11,450 bases of DNA from JBDGSM01 sp042217615 (lineage in GTDB: Archaea > Nanohalarchaeota > Nanosalinia > Nanosalinales > Nanosalinaceae). This document shows positions 1 through 7,268 of this stretch, piece by piece. Numbering within the stretch: position 1 is the stretch's first letter; each line of letters opens with the position of its first letter. The translations under genes and the position numbers were made by a program. Under the pieces are notes generated by a model. It was given only the letters and a program-made list of their open reading frames with translations, was not told where the DNA came from and made no database searches. The stretch spans positions 1 to 11,450 of the forward strand of contig JBDGSI010000050.1 of assembly GCA_042217615.1 (NCBI GenBank), read 5' to 3'.

Positions 1-170
1 AGCTTGGCGGTGTTCACGATATCCGTGTAGCTGTCGACTATTTCATTTCTTCTGCTTGTCTCTCCGACCGATACCAGGCTTTGAAACGTGAATGTAAATG
101 TCAGCATGGCTACTACAAGGCCTCCGATTATCCAGAGCCAGATTGACGCAGATGCGCCTTTGCTCAGCAT
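1..170 (-). CDS. Pilin-like protein with class III-type N-terminus, cut by left window edge
   Basis: An open frame starts with ATG at 168-170 and continues to the window edge for 56 codons without a stop. Its first residues read MLSKGASASIWLWIIGG, then a hydrophobic stretch to about residue 29 and a polar, charged region. The KG followed by a single hydrophobic helix is the layout of an archaeal prepilin processed by a PibD/EppA-type peptidase, with the predicted cut after Gly5. No Glu is present at +5, so a pilus subunit role is inferred from layout and neighbours. The start overlaps the end of the previous gene by 7 nt, the same overlap as at 8753-8759, which suggests translational coupling. 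The C-terminal head lies outside the window, so its function cannot be judged. Confidence 0.75.
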   Translation of the reverse strand, partial: MLSKGASASIWLWIIGGLVVAMLTFTFTFQSLVSVGETSRRNEIVDSYTDIVNTAK

Positions 171-649
171 ATTACCACTTCCTTGCCTGTCCCACTGATT
201 TTTATGGTTTCGCCAAGGCGGTAGAGGAATTCCGAGTTATTTATACCTATTTTAAGGCCTTTGACATTGAATTTCTGTGCTGAACTGCAGTTACTGCGGT
301 AGAATACAAGCAGGTTGCCGGAGCTGTCTTTCAAACCCCATTTACGGGCTTTATTTTCGAGCATGTCTTTCTTGAGGACGAAGTCAGCTGTTAACTTCTG
401 CTTTTCTAGCTTGCATACGTTTTTCAGCCGGTAGTAGGTTATTCTGAAGAATTCATCTTTGCTTACTTTTTCTTTGGTCTGGAAATCTGAGCAGAAAGGG
501 TAGTTTATTTCCGGGTAGAACTTGTTCAAGCTGATTGAGGTGTCCGAAACATTTTTGTTGAGGGTTGAGATTATCTGGAGGCCGACAGCAGTCATTAGAA
601 CCATTATAATTAGTGCAGCGATTTCTTCAAGCGAGAGATCTCCTTTCAT
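164..649 (-). CDS. Small pilin-like protein (161 aa), hypothetical
   Basis: The protein begins MKGDLSLEEIAALIIMVLM. Cleavage after KG would leave Glu at mature position 5, the conserved position in type IV pilins, and a helix to about residue 28. This is one of the two best matches to the archaeal QxSxE-type leader in the window, although Asp replaces Gln at +1. The remainder (about 130 residues) is Lys-rich and has Cys at about 53, 79, 121 and 161, the last being the C-terminal residue. No known domain is recognised in the head. The start codon overlaps the upstream stop as ATGA, so translation is probably coupled. The likely role is a minor pilin or pseudopilin at the cell surface; that role is inference. 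Confidence 0.85.
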   Translation of the reverse strand: MKGDLSLEEIAALIIMVLMTAVGLQIISTLNKNVSDTSISLNKFYPEINYPFCSDFQTKEKVSKDEFFRITYYRLKNVCKLEKQKLTADFVLKKDMLENKARKWGLKDSSGNLLVFYRSNCSSAQKFNVKGLKIGINNSEFLYRLGETIKISGTGKEVVIC

Positions 650-1068
650 TGTTCCACGACTACTTTTCCAGGCCTTACCCTGTAGTTGATGACGAGAGAG
701 TCTCTGTTGAAGGTCGATGTCTTGAACTTTGTGTTGTTTTGTACTTCTTTTTTCAGCTGGCTTTTTAGTCCAGATTTATCTATGTTGAAGCTTCCGGATT
801 CTTTTCGGGCTACAAAGCAGGATATGTCTTTGTATCCTTTTTCAAGTGATTTCTGGTAGCACAGGGTTATCAGGCTTGCTACTTTGGACACGCTACCGCT
901 GTGTCCTGCGGATATCTGTATGATTTCCAGGCCTGGATCTTCTTCAGTGCCGGGATCAGGGGCGGTATCCTTGATCTGGGATCTGAAGTTGGATATCATT
1001 CCAACTACTGCTCCTATCACTACGAGGGTGATTACCAGTTTTCCCATGTAGTCAAGAGACATGCTCAT
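646..1068 (-). CDS. Small pilin-like membrane protein (140 aa), hypothetical
   Basis: The N-terminus MSMSLDYMGKLVITLVVIG leads into one hydrophobic helix (about residues 8-26). Unlike its neighbours it has no KG or RG before the helix, so processing by a prepilin peptidase is less certain. A Cys pair, C70 and C84, sits in a segment (VASLITLCYQKSL) that resembles the Cys-pair segments of the 302-aa and 182-aa neighbours. The C-terminus has the pattern DSLVINYR...GKVVVEQ, also like those neighbours. The ATG at 1066-1068 directly abuts the upstream TGA. An in-frame ATG two codons later (1060-1062) is an alternative, but the strong Shine-Dalgarno at 1075-1081 favours the first. It is probably part of the same surface complex. 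Confidence 0.85.
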   Translation of the reverse strand: MSMSLDYMGKLVITLVVIGAVVGMISNFRSQIKDTAPDPGTEEDPGLEIIQISAGHSGSVSKVASLITLCYQKSLEKGYKDISCFVARKESGSFNIDKSGLKSQLKKEVQNNTKFKTSTFNRDSLVINYRVRPGKVVVEQ

Positions 1069-1617
1069 TCAGTTGATCACCACGTGCTGTGTTCCTGAGG
1101 CCGAGGTGTTGTATTTTATGACTATGAAGTCTCCTTCCTCGATTTTAGCCTTGTTAAAGTAAAGCTGGTTTTCTGATCCACAGGTCTCTGAACCGTATTC
1201 AGCTACACCGTTTTCTATGCTTTCAGGGCATAAGTTATTGTTTTCCAGTGTTTTCGTGAAGTTGGCTTCGTCAACACTCTTAGGAAGACTCTTGACGTTC
1301 CAGCCTTGACAGAACTTGCTTGTGTTATATCCTCTGTACCTGTCCCAGCAGTTTAACACAGCGTTAGCCAGCCTAAAGTTGAATGAACTTACGCTTTGAG
1401 CCTCTACGGCTTGGTACTTGACAGTTCTCTGTTCTCCGCATCCTTGTGGCGGAGGAGAGTCTTTACCTGGGAAGACCGTGCTCAGGCTTTCATACGTGCT
1501 GCAGTAAACGCCGCCTAGACCACTGGTATTTGAGGTAAAAGCTGTGATCAACACTGATACACCTACCAGGGCGAGAACCATGCTCCCTATTATCTTGACT
1601 CCAAGGCCTTTACTCAT
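1069..1617 (-). CDS. Pilin-like Cys-containing protein (182 aa), hypothetical
   Basis: The N-terminus MSKGLGVKIIGSMVLALVG has KG at residues 3-4 and then a helix to about residue 28, as in archaeal prepilins. It lacks Glu+5. The head has seven or so Cys residues, including a pair at C90 and C103 in the motif ANAVLNCWDRYRGY, similar to the 302-aa and 140-aa neighbours. The C-terminal end, KIEEGDFIVIKYN followed by about ten residues ending in VVIN, looks like a final beta hairpin shared with the vWA protein. It begins after a 59-nt gap that holds a TATA-like element, so it may head its own transcription unit. A weak AGGA lies just upstream of the ATG. It is a likely minor pilin; no enzymatic motif is seen. 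Confidence 0.85.
   Translation of the reverse strand: MSKGLGVKIIGSMVLALVGVSVLITAFTSNTSGLGGVYCSTYESLSTVFPGKDSPPPQGCGEQRTVKYQAVEAQSVSSFNFRLANAVLNCWDRYRGYNTSKFCQGWNVKSLPKSVDEANFTKTLENNNLCPESIENGVAEYGSETCGSENQLYFNKAKIEEGDFIVIKYNTSASGTQHVVIN
1075..1081 (-). promoter_or_regulatory. Strong Shine-Dalgarno (GGTGATC) inside the preceding gene
   Basis: Reading the minus strand, GGTGATC lies 6 nt before the ATG at 1068 and matches the archaeal 16S 3' end complement (GGAGGTGATC). It falls in the last codons of the upstream gene, so the two genes should be translated together. It supports the first of the two possible ATG starts of the 140-aa protein. Confidence 0.6.
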
Positions 1618-1642
1618 GTTCCTGCTCTGGTTAATACTTTCG

Positions 1643-1658
1643 GTTTTCTGGTTTTAAT
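1643..1658 (-). promoter_or_regulatory. Candidate archaeal promoter (TATA-like ATTAAAAC)
   Basis: The 59-nt gap 1618-1676 contains, on the minus strand, ATTAAAACCAGAAAAC. The A/T-rich core is centred about 37 nt before the ATG at 1617, which would give a transcript start about 10 nt upstream of that ATG under usual archaeal TATA spacing. Nearly the same string (ATTAAAAACCAGTAAAC) lies in the gap at 9898-9914. Read-through from the upstream gene is not excluded. Confidence 0.4.
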
Positions 1659-1676
1659 GATTGACTTTCTAGAAGC

Positions 1677-2585
1677 TTATTTGATGAGATACGGTTTCAT
1701 CCATCGGCAGTTCTCTATTTTTCCTCCTTCATAGTTACATCCCCATATAAACAGCCCGTATTTCTGATTGCTGTCCAGAGTACTGGTGTTGAAGCTTGCA
1801 CGGTCCCTGAAGAGAACTCTGTCAGGATTGCCGTAGCCTACAACCTTTTTCGGTGATACAAGGTTGCTGGAGCTGATCTTCACTTTCTCCCTGCTGGTTA
1901 AGGAGGGGTACTCTATGAGGGTAGCGTTCAGAAGGCCTAGACTGTTTTGAAGATCTATTATCAGAGTCTTACCGTTGTACATGCCTGACCGGTAAATACC
2001 TGGATCGCTGCAGGAGAGACTGTTACAGGGTTTCTTAGCTGGGTCAAAGCTGTAGCTTTTGACGCATCCCTTGGCATCTGTCTCTGCGGTTCCGTCTCCG
2101 TCCGGATCAAAACCTGGCATGCAGGAGGTCTGACAGCTACAGGAAGATGAGTAACACGTATCTCCGGATGAAGGCCTGCAAACACTTACTAACGACAGGT
2201 TCACTGTCTGCTTCACAGGATAGTAAGTTATCTGAAGTCTGCTCTCGCCTGACGGCACGGGCCCGTTCTCAACCCCGATTTTTGTTGAAGGAAGCTTCCT
2301 CAGTTTCTCAGAAATGTTGGAGAGGTAGACTGTGTCGTTTGAATACACTTTTACGTTAAAGCAGTTTTTCTGGTTAGGGTAGTTTCCTTTCCTTGCTTTA
2401 ATCCAGCAACTATCGGCAAGCGATGCTAATTGGCTGGAGACCTCTATGAAGCCTCCTTCTACCACCTGTTTCTGATCTCTAGGAAGATTTACCTGGTTCA
2501 GGCCTATAAAGGCTGCACCGACGGTTATCATCACTATTACTCCTATTCCAAGTACTATTATCGTATCGGTAACGTCTCCCTTCAT
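1677..2585 (-). CDS. Pilin-like protein with Cys-rich, Asp-rich loop (302 aa)
   Basis: It starts MKGDVTDTIIVLGIGVIVM: KG, then a helix to about residue 28, the prepilin layout shared across this locus. A Cys pair C60/C75 lies in SLADSCWIKARKGNYPNQ, related in pattern to the pairs in the 182-aa and 140-aa proteins. A dense Cys cluster (about C136-C192) surrounds a DPDGDGTAETD loop at residues 160-170, which resembles an EF-hand or dockerin-type calcium loop (D-x-D-x-D/T spacing). The C-terminal third is beta-like with no recognised motif. Its start overlaps the vWA gene stop as ATGA and is preceded by a good Shine-Dalgarno, so it is probably translated together with the vWA protein. It may be a structural partner of that protein; this is inferred from coupling. 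Confidence 0.87.
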   Translation of the reverse strand: MKGDVTDTIIVLGIGVIVMITVGAAFIGLNQVNLPRDQKQVVEGGFIEVSSQLASLADSCWIKARKGNYPNQKNCFNVKVYSNDTVYLSNISEKLRKLPSTKIGVENGPVPSGESRLQITYYPVKQTVNLSLVSVCRPSSGDTCYSSSCSCQTSCMPGFDPDGDGTAETDAKGCVKSYSFDPAKKPCNSLSCSDPGIYRSGMYNGKTLIIDLQNSLGLLNATLIEYPSLTSREKVKISSSNLVSPKKVVGYGNPDRVLFRDRASFNTSTLDSNQKYGLFIWGCNYEGGKIENCRWMKPYLIK

Positions 2586-5080
2586 TCGATGCTCACCCCT
2601 GTTGAAGGGTTGTAGCGTATTATCAAGCTGTGGTCGCCAGGCCTTATCTCTGTCTCTTCGACCTTGTTGGATCTAAGGACTACACACTGGTTTGTTCCCT
2701 GGTAGCAAACGGTTTTCTCGTTTACAGTTTTGTGGTTTCCTATTTTTATTCTGGTGAAGTTGTGGTAGAAAGGCCCTATTCCTCCAAGTTTTTGGTACTC
2801 TTTATCTCCCTGTGAGGCCTTTATCGTGTTGCTGTTTAACTTCTGGGATGCAGTGCAGGTGGCAGATGGTGCGCATTTCAGGCTTAGCTCCGGCAGCTTT
2901 AGTTCTGGGTGTTGAGTGTTTATGGCTATCAGCTGTATGTTTGCGCCTTTGTAACCTGTGATACGGTTTGAAGGCTTTGAGAAATCTATAATTGAGGGAG
3001 CGCCATCACGGTCTGCGAATTCCTTTCTACCGTTTACACCGATTATCAGATCGTCTTTTACCTGTATATCTGTACTGCCGCTGCTTACCAGAACGTATTC
3101 AGTTTTGCTGTATCTAGTAATGGCTTTATCGCCGATGCTGAGGGTTTTTTCGTTCTGGAGGGATACCGTGGTTGTAGTATTTCTGTTCATTTTTCTACCG
3201 GCTTTGGTAACCTGGTTTATTGCTCCTGCCAGTTTCTCCAGAGAACCCTCTCGTAGAGTTAAGCGGAGAGTTCCTGGTGTGTAGAGGCCTTGTGAGTGCC
3301 TTATGGTTACAGGGAATGTGGATGCTACCCTGTCTGTGTTTTCAGAGCCATGGGTTTCACCGAAGTGGTACCTCAGGTTTTCACATGTAGCAGGGCTGCC
3401 TGAGGTTGTCTTGAGAGATTCGAATTCTTCTCTGATTTTTTCTGATATTTTAGCGGGGGCGGAGTACCGGATGAGTTCTCCCCCTGTTTCACTTGACAGG
3501 TTTTTCATGAGTTCTACTGCGTCATTTTTGTTTACGTTGCCGTACCGGTCTTCAGCTTTGTACTCCATATCTCCTGCCACAGTGTAGATGCTTACATTCT
3601 TGTAGTCAGATATCTCGGCAACTTTCTCCACAATTTCTGCTTCACCATCTATAACCACCGGCGTAGAGTTATACCGGAAGTCTGCCGGGCCGTCACCCCC
3701 GGTAGGGTCCTGGTTTCCAACGACAAACATCATTCTCCTGTCGACTTTCTGGTTCCAGTTATGGTTCTCAAGTATCCACTTGGAGAATACTCCCCAGGCC
3801 TCGTAGCCGTAGTCCTTCGAACGGTTGTAATTTACGAGACCTGGACTGTTCCACTGGGTGATACCTCCGTTCACGGCGTTGTTGCTTCCCAGGTTAAGAC
3901 AGGAAGGAACATTCCTGAATGCAGGCCTGTGATCGTAGGAAGCACCGTTTATGTCCATAGGGGTTCCCTGGCCGTCAGTCGGTGTTCCTGGAAGACCTGG
4001 CGCGTAGAAGCTGACATTTGTCTTGAGGCCTTTTGACTCTATTTTGTTTATAGTGCTGTTGACGCTGTTGCATATAGCGCTCCATTCCTCTGTGAAGTTT
4101 TCAGATGTATCTGCTGCGATCACTATCTGCGCTGAACCGTTGTATCCGTCGACAGGAGGTATTGTGCATGTGCTGTCTCCGCCTACTCTTTTTTCTTTTC
4201 CGGCTATCTCTTCAAAGATTGAGGAGTAGTCTGCAGTAACTGAAAATCTCTTTCCTCCGGTGGTTTCTGCAATTTCCTTGTATGTTCCTGATTTCTCTGA
4301 TACTGTGTATATAGTTATATCTCTGGATGCGGCCTCCTGTGCCCATTCAGTTACGTGTTTAGAAGTAGCTGTATCTCTGGTGGCGGATTCTGTAGCTAGT
4401 AGGATAATTATCTTTCTTCTCCCCTTCTTGAAGTCAAAGTTATTCATTGCGTACTTGAGGGCCTTGTCTTCTGGTTCAAGGCCTCCGTCCGTGGTTATTC
4501 CTGAAATCTCTGACGTTACCTTTGAGGAGTCTACAGTTAGATTGACTCTGTTCTTTTCCAGCCCCCAATCTGTACATGACTGGCATGTGGAAGCGTATGT
4601 AAACATTCCTACTCTGCTTCCGGTAGGAAGATTTTTAATGAACTCTTTTGTGTTCTGTTTAACCCTGTTCAGGTATGTGCCCATGCTTCCGCTGTCGTCA
4701 AGCGCGAATACAACGTCAGCTGGTGTCTCTGATTTCTCTGGTGTAAGCCCTGTAACGAAGTTCTGGCTGATCTCAACCTCGTATCCGTAACGGTAGTTCT
4801 CCGCGCATTCAGGTTCCCGGTACCGGTATTTCCTCTCCATTTCCGCCAGTAGAGTCTGATTAAGAACGTAGGCTCCGTTATCCTCTGTTTTCGTGGAAAG
4901 ACAGTTTGCCAGTTCTTGAAAAGTATCTGTAGGCTGGCTTTGAAGTCTTATTTCTTCTTTATCCTCGGATAATCCTAGGTTAAAGTTAAGCGAGATAGCT
5001 AATAGAGCGATCAGTAGAGAGCTGAATATCAAGATAATAATAGGTTTCAAAAAGGTGCTGAACTGTGCTTTACGCCTCAT
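2582..5080 (-). CDS. Tandem von Willebrand A-domain surface protein with pilin-like N-terminus (832 aa)
   Basis: The N-terminus MRRKAQFSTFLKPIIILIF gives RRKA plus a helix to about residue 36, compatible with a class III leader (cut after Ala5) or a simple signal anchor. Residues 120-295 form a vWA domain: MIDAS motif DxSxS at D128, S130 and S132 (LDDSGSM), a DGGLEPEDKAL loop near 198-208, and a LLATES strand in which Glu231 replaces the usual Asp. Residues 315-555 look like a second, diverged vWA domain starting IVIAADTSENF (D324, S326, N328), ending in the matching IYTVAGD strand. Residues about 585-832 appear beta-rich and carry Cys pairs. There are about a dozen N-x-S/T sequons. The start is 3 nt after the preceding stop. 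vWA domains bind proteins through a metal ion, so adhesion or structural organisation of a surface complex is likely. The ligand is unknown. Confidence 0.92.
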   Translation of the reverse strand: MRRKAQFSTFLKPIIILIFSSLLIALLAISLNFNLGLSEDKEEIRLQSQPTDTFQELANCLSTKTEDNGAYVLNQTLLAEMERKYRYREPECAENYRYGYEVEISQNFVTGLTPEKSETPADVVFALDDSGSMGTYLNRVKQNTKEFIKNLPTGSRVGMFTYASTCQSCTDWGLEKNRVNLTVDSSKVTSEISGITTDGGLEPEDKALKYAMNNFDFKKGRRKIIILLATESATRDTATSKHVTEWAQEAASRDITIYTVSEKSGTYKEIAETTGGKRFSVTADYSSIFEEIAGKEKRVGGDSTCTIPPVDGYNGSAQIVIAADTSENFTEEWSAICNSVNSTINKIESKGLKTNVSFYAPGLPGTPTDGQGTPMDINGASYDHRPAFRNVPSCLNLGSNNAVNGGITQWNSPGLVNYNRSKDYGYEAWGVFSKWILENHNWNQKVDRRMMFVVGNQDPTGGDGPADFRYNSTPVVIDGEAEIVEKVAEISDYKNVSIYTVAGDMEYKAEDRYGNVNKNDAVELMKNLSSETGGELIRYSAPAKISEKIREEFESLKTTSGSPATCENLRYHFGETHGSENTDRVASTFPVTIRHSQGLYTPGTLRLTLREGSLEKLAGAINQVTKAGRKMNRNTTTTVSLQNEKTLSIGDKAITRYSKTEYVLVSSGSTDIQVKDDLIIGVNGRKEFADRDGAPSIIDFSKPSNRITGYKGANIQLIAINTQHPELKLPELSLKCAPSATCTASQKLNSNTIKASQGDKEYQKLGGIGPFYHNFTRIKIGNHKTVNEKTVCYQGTNQCVVLRSNKVEETEIRPGDHSLIIRYNPSTGVSIE
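2593..2599 (-). promoter_or_regulatory. Shine-Dalgarno (GGGGTGA) for the 302-aa gene
   Basis: On the minus strand GGGGTGA sits 7 nt before the ATG at 2585, inside the last codons of the vWA gene. It supports that start codon and coupled translation through the ATGA overlap. Confidence 0.5.
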
Positions 5081-5083
5081 AGT

Positions 5084-5764
5084 TCAGGCCTCTATCTTTA
5101 CCTTGCCCGAGAGATAGAAGAGAAGGCCTGCGATAGCTGCAATTATGATTACGGCTAGAATCGCTATATTGTAGCTTGTGTCTACTATCTCCGCTCTTCC
5201 GTCCTCTGGCTCCCGGGTATTGTTTTCAGAGGTTTTAGTATTGTTCTCGACGCCGCAGTCAGAAGGGCATAGCTCTCTCTCGTTAAGGCCTTCCTGGCAG
5301 ATATTATCTCCGCAGGTGCAGTCAACATCGAGGTTTCTCCCTTTGCAGTAGGAGCTGCATTTGTTGTCGTAGCTGGTGCATATTTTCTTGGTGATGTTAG
5401 CTCTGAGGATGGTGTTTCCGTTATTAGTGATTTTGAATATGGAGGCCTTTCTTCTGTAGGGTATTTTCAGGTGGATTGGCAGGGTTTCTGTTGGTGTAGG
5501 AGGGTTGGTCATTATAAACCAGTGTATCTTTCTTTTCTGTTGCCATAGTTTAGTGCTGTCAGGGCCTTCTATGTAGAAGGAGTAGTTTCCAGGGTTTCCG
5601 TAGTACTGCGTTGGCTCTCCTTCTTCGATAGTCACTTCGTTGAGCTTTGCTGTATTGTTCTTGTGAAGTGTTATCTCCAGGTCAAATACTTGTTGCGAAC
5701 TTGAAGCCGTATTTAGGAGGGCTATCAGTGTAAGGGAAATCGTTAGTGCTTTTTTCTTGTTCAT
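5084..5764 (-). CDS. Secreted beta-domain protein with Cys motif and C-terminal membrane anchor (226 aa)
   Basis: This protein departs from the prepilin pattern. It has a Sec-type signal peptide (MNKKKALTISLTLIALL, cleavage about residue 21-24), an extracellular domain, and a C-terminal hydrophobic helix (about 197-218) with a short basic tail. Residues 26-130 look like a beta-sandwich, ending in a PYRRKASIFKITNNG segment. A Cys-rich segment follows, with CGDNICQEGLNERELCPSDC at 151-170. This matches the CGDGxCxxxE...CPxDC pattern known from secreted archaeal and bacterial proteins and is probably disulfide-bonded or metal-binding. A flexible, Asn/Glu-rich linker (about 171-195) precedes the anchor. 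It lies between the protease and vWA genes and overlaps the protease gene as ATGA. A chaperone, docking or inhibitor role is possible; none is demonstrated. Confidence 0.87.
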   Translation of the reverse strand: MNKKKALTISLTLIALLNTASSSQQVFDLEITLHKNNTAKLNEVTIEEGEPTQYYGNPGNYSFYIEGPDSTKLWQQKRKIHWFIMTNPPTPTETLPIHLKIPYRRKASIFKITNNGNTILRANITKKICTSYDNKCSSYCKGRNLDVDCTCGDNICQEGLNERELCPSDCGVENNTKTSENNTREPEDGRAEIVDTSYNIAILAVIIIAAIAGLLFYLSGKVKIEA

Positions 5765-7263
5765 GAGAAATCATCTAGGCTTTTCAGGTAGCTCAGTGAG
5801 GGTTTAGCGAATTCTCTGGGGCCGGGTGCTCCGGCATAACTCATTATATCCCGGCCTCCTTTTGAATTCTTATTTCCGAGGCACCATATCCTGTAACTTG
5901 GCGCTTTTTTGCTGCCGCCGGCGCAGAAAGGAGAGTTGTCTGTTATCGTGTTTCTTGAGTCGCTTGCGAATCCTTTATCCCCGTCATAGGTTTTCTTCAG
6001 ACAGTTTGAGCTAGCGGGGGGTACAAGACCTCCTCCTAGTGATGATCCGTATCTGCAGGCGTCTATGTACTCGTCGTTCAATCCGTACTGGTGGCCTATT
6101 TCGTGGGCGGTTATTATTTTACTTGTGTCTTCGGCTACGACTGAGGGCATGCTAGGAACCGACCAGCCTGCTGTGTTCCCGGTTGGACTGTTGCAGACAT
6201 CGCTCTGGAATATCCCTATTACTGAAGTATACTTTGTGTACCCTGCGTTTTCAGCGCAGTCTTCTACGTCTTCCAGGGTTTGAATCATGTTTGCGTTGTT
6301 GCAGCTTGTGCTTCCATCGATAGGTACATTGCATGTACTGGATATCTTTACAGTATTCACGTTTCCAGGGTTTATTGGATAGACATTTTTGAAAAACTGT
6401 GATTGCTGGGAAACAGCGGTACTGTAATCAGGAGTATTCTTGTTCAGAGGTACGAAAACAAGCTTCAGTTTATCTTCTTCCTCGCAGGCTGTGCCGTTCC
6501 AGGCTTTACCGGTTGGACAACACCTTTTCTGTGTCAGGCCTGTGGAGGGCTTGGGTTTTTTGCACTGAGTGCCTGAGCCGCATTCGAAATCATAACTGCA
6601 TTTATCTCCCTTATTCTGTACTCCTACGAAGCTCTGGTTGACGCACTGGTTGTCAACGGTGTCAGGTATCAAGTCTCCGGCTCCCGGTGCGTTGATGAAG
6701 CTTTCAGCTGTGTATCCTGGTTTGCATTGTCCTGAAGCGTCAGGGGAGCTTGACTCTGCAGGGCAGGGACAGTCTCCTCCGGAGTTGCCGCATTGCTCTC
6801 CTCTGCTAGGCTGACAGATATTGTTGATGCAGTTGCCGCCGCTACAGAAGTTTGAAAGTGCATTGATATCGCAGCTTCCAGGCCTTAGAGTAATATTGTT
6901 TTGAGATCTTGTTATGCATATTTTATCCGAGTTTGAAATTCTGGTACTTTCTATGTTAAGTCCAACGAACCCGGTTGTGGAGGTTTTCTGGCCTGTTATC
7001 TGGACTCTTATAGCTGTGTTGTCTTCTACGGTGAGAGTGTAGCTGTCGATTGAAGGCGTGTAAGTTACGGAGGTGCTTCCCCTGCTTTCAGGAAGGCTGT
7101 TTATCAGAGAGTTAAGGTCTTTAACCATCTGGTTCTGGGTTGTGGAGAAAAGGCCTTGCGACTGGAAACTGACTATATTCCCTCCTACAAATACGAAGGC
7201 CATCGCTACCATTATGATGCCGATTGAAAGCAGGGCTTCTGAGATGATTGTCAGGCCTTTCAT
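5761..7263 (-). CDS. Metzincin-type zinc metalloprotease with pilin-like N-terminus (500 aa)
   Basis: The zinc-site sequence HEIGHQYGLNDEY is at residues 387-399: H387 and H391 would bind zinc, E388 would be the catalytic base, and D397 is the third ligand at the metzincin position (HExxHxxGxxD). The Met-turn follows as DIMSY with M474. Together these support an active metallopeptidase related to metzincins such as snapalysin; the DEY after the site recalls family M64. Residues 116-260 are a Cys-rich, EGF- or toxin-like region with about 15 Cys, and further Cys pairs surround the catalytic part. The N-terminus MKGLTIISEALLSIGIIMV has KG and a helix to about residue 27, like a prepilin leader. 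The ATG at 7261-7263 is preferred over an in-frame start at 7311: it places KG at residues 2-3 as in neighbours, has GAGTGA upstream, and avoids overlap. The substrate is unknown. Confidence 0.92.
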   Translation of the reverse strand: MKGLTIISEALLSIGIIMVAMAFVFVGGNIVSFQSQGLFSTTQNQMVKDLNSLINSLPESRGSTSVTYTPSIDSYTLTVEDNTAIRVQITGQKTSTTGFVGLNIESTRISNSDKICITRSQNNITLRPGSCDINALSNFCSGGNCINNICQPSRGEQCGNSGGDCPCPAESSSPDASGQCKPGYTAESFINAPGAGDLIPDTVDNQCVNQSFVGVQNKGDKCSYDFECGSGTQCKKPKPSTGLTQKRCCPTGKAWNGTACEEEDKLKLVFVPLNKNTPDYSTAVSQQSQFFKNVYPINPGNVNTVKISSTCNVPIDGSTSCNNANMIQTLEDVEDCAENAGYTKYTSVIGIFQSDVCNSPTGNTAGWSVPSMPSVVAEDTSKIITAHEIGHQYGLNDEYIDACRYGSSLGGGLVPPASSNCLKKTYDGDKGFASDSRNTITDNSPFCAGGSKKAPSYRIWCLGNKNSKGGRDIMSYAGAPGPREFAKPSLSYLKSLDDFS

Positions 7264-7268
7264 TCTAT

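Noticed and set aside
4023..4229. Other short plus-strand frames across the vWA gene (for example 2958-3284, 3303-3587, 3761-4036)
   Set aside because: All are antisense to a gene with domain evidence and none shows a signal, motif or ribosome site of its own.
4260..4790. Plus-strand open frame of 176 codons inside the vWA gene
   Set aside because: It is antisense to the vWA MIDAS region, has no recognisable motif or ribosome site, and the minus-strand frame has clear domain evidence.
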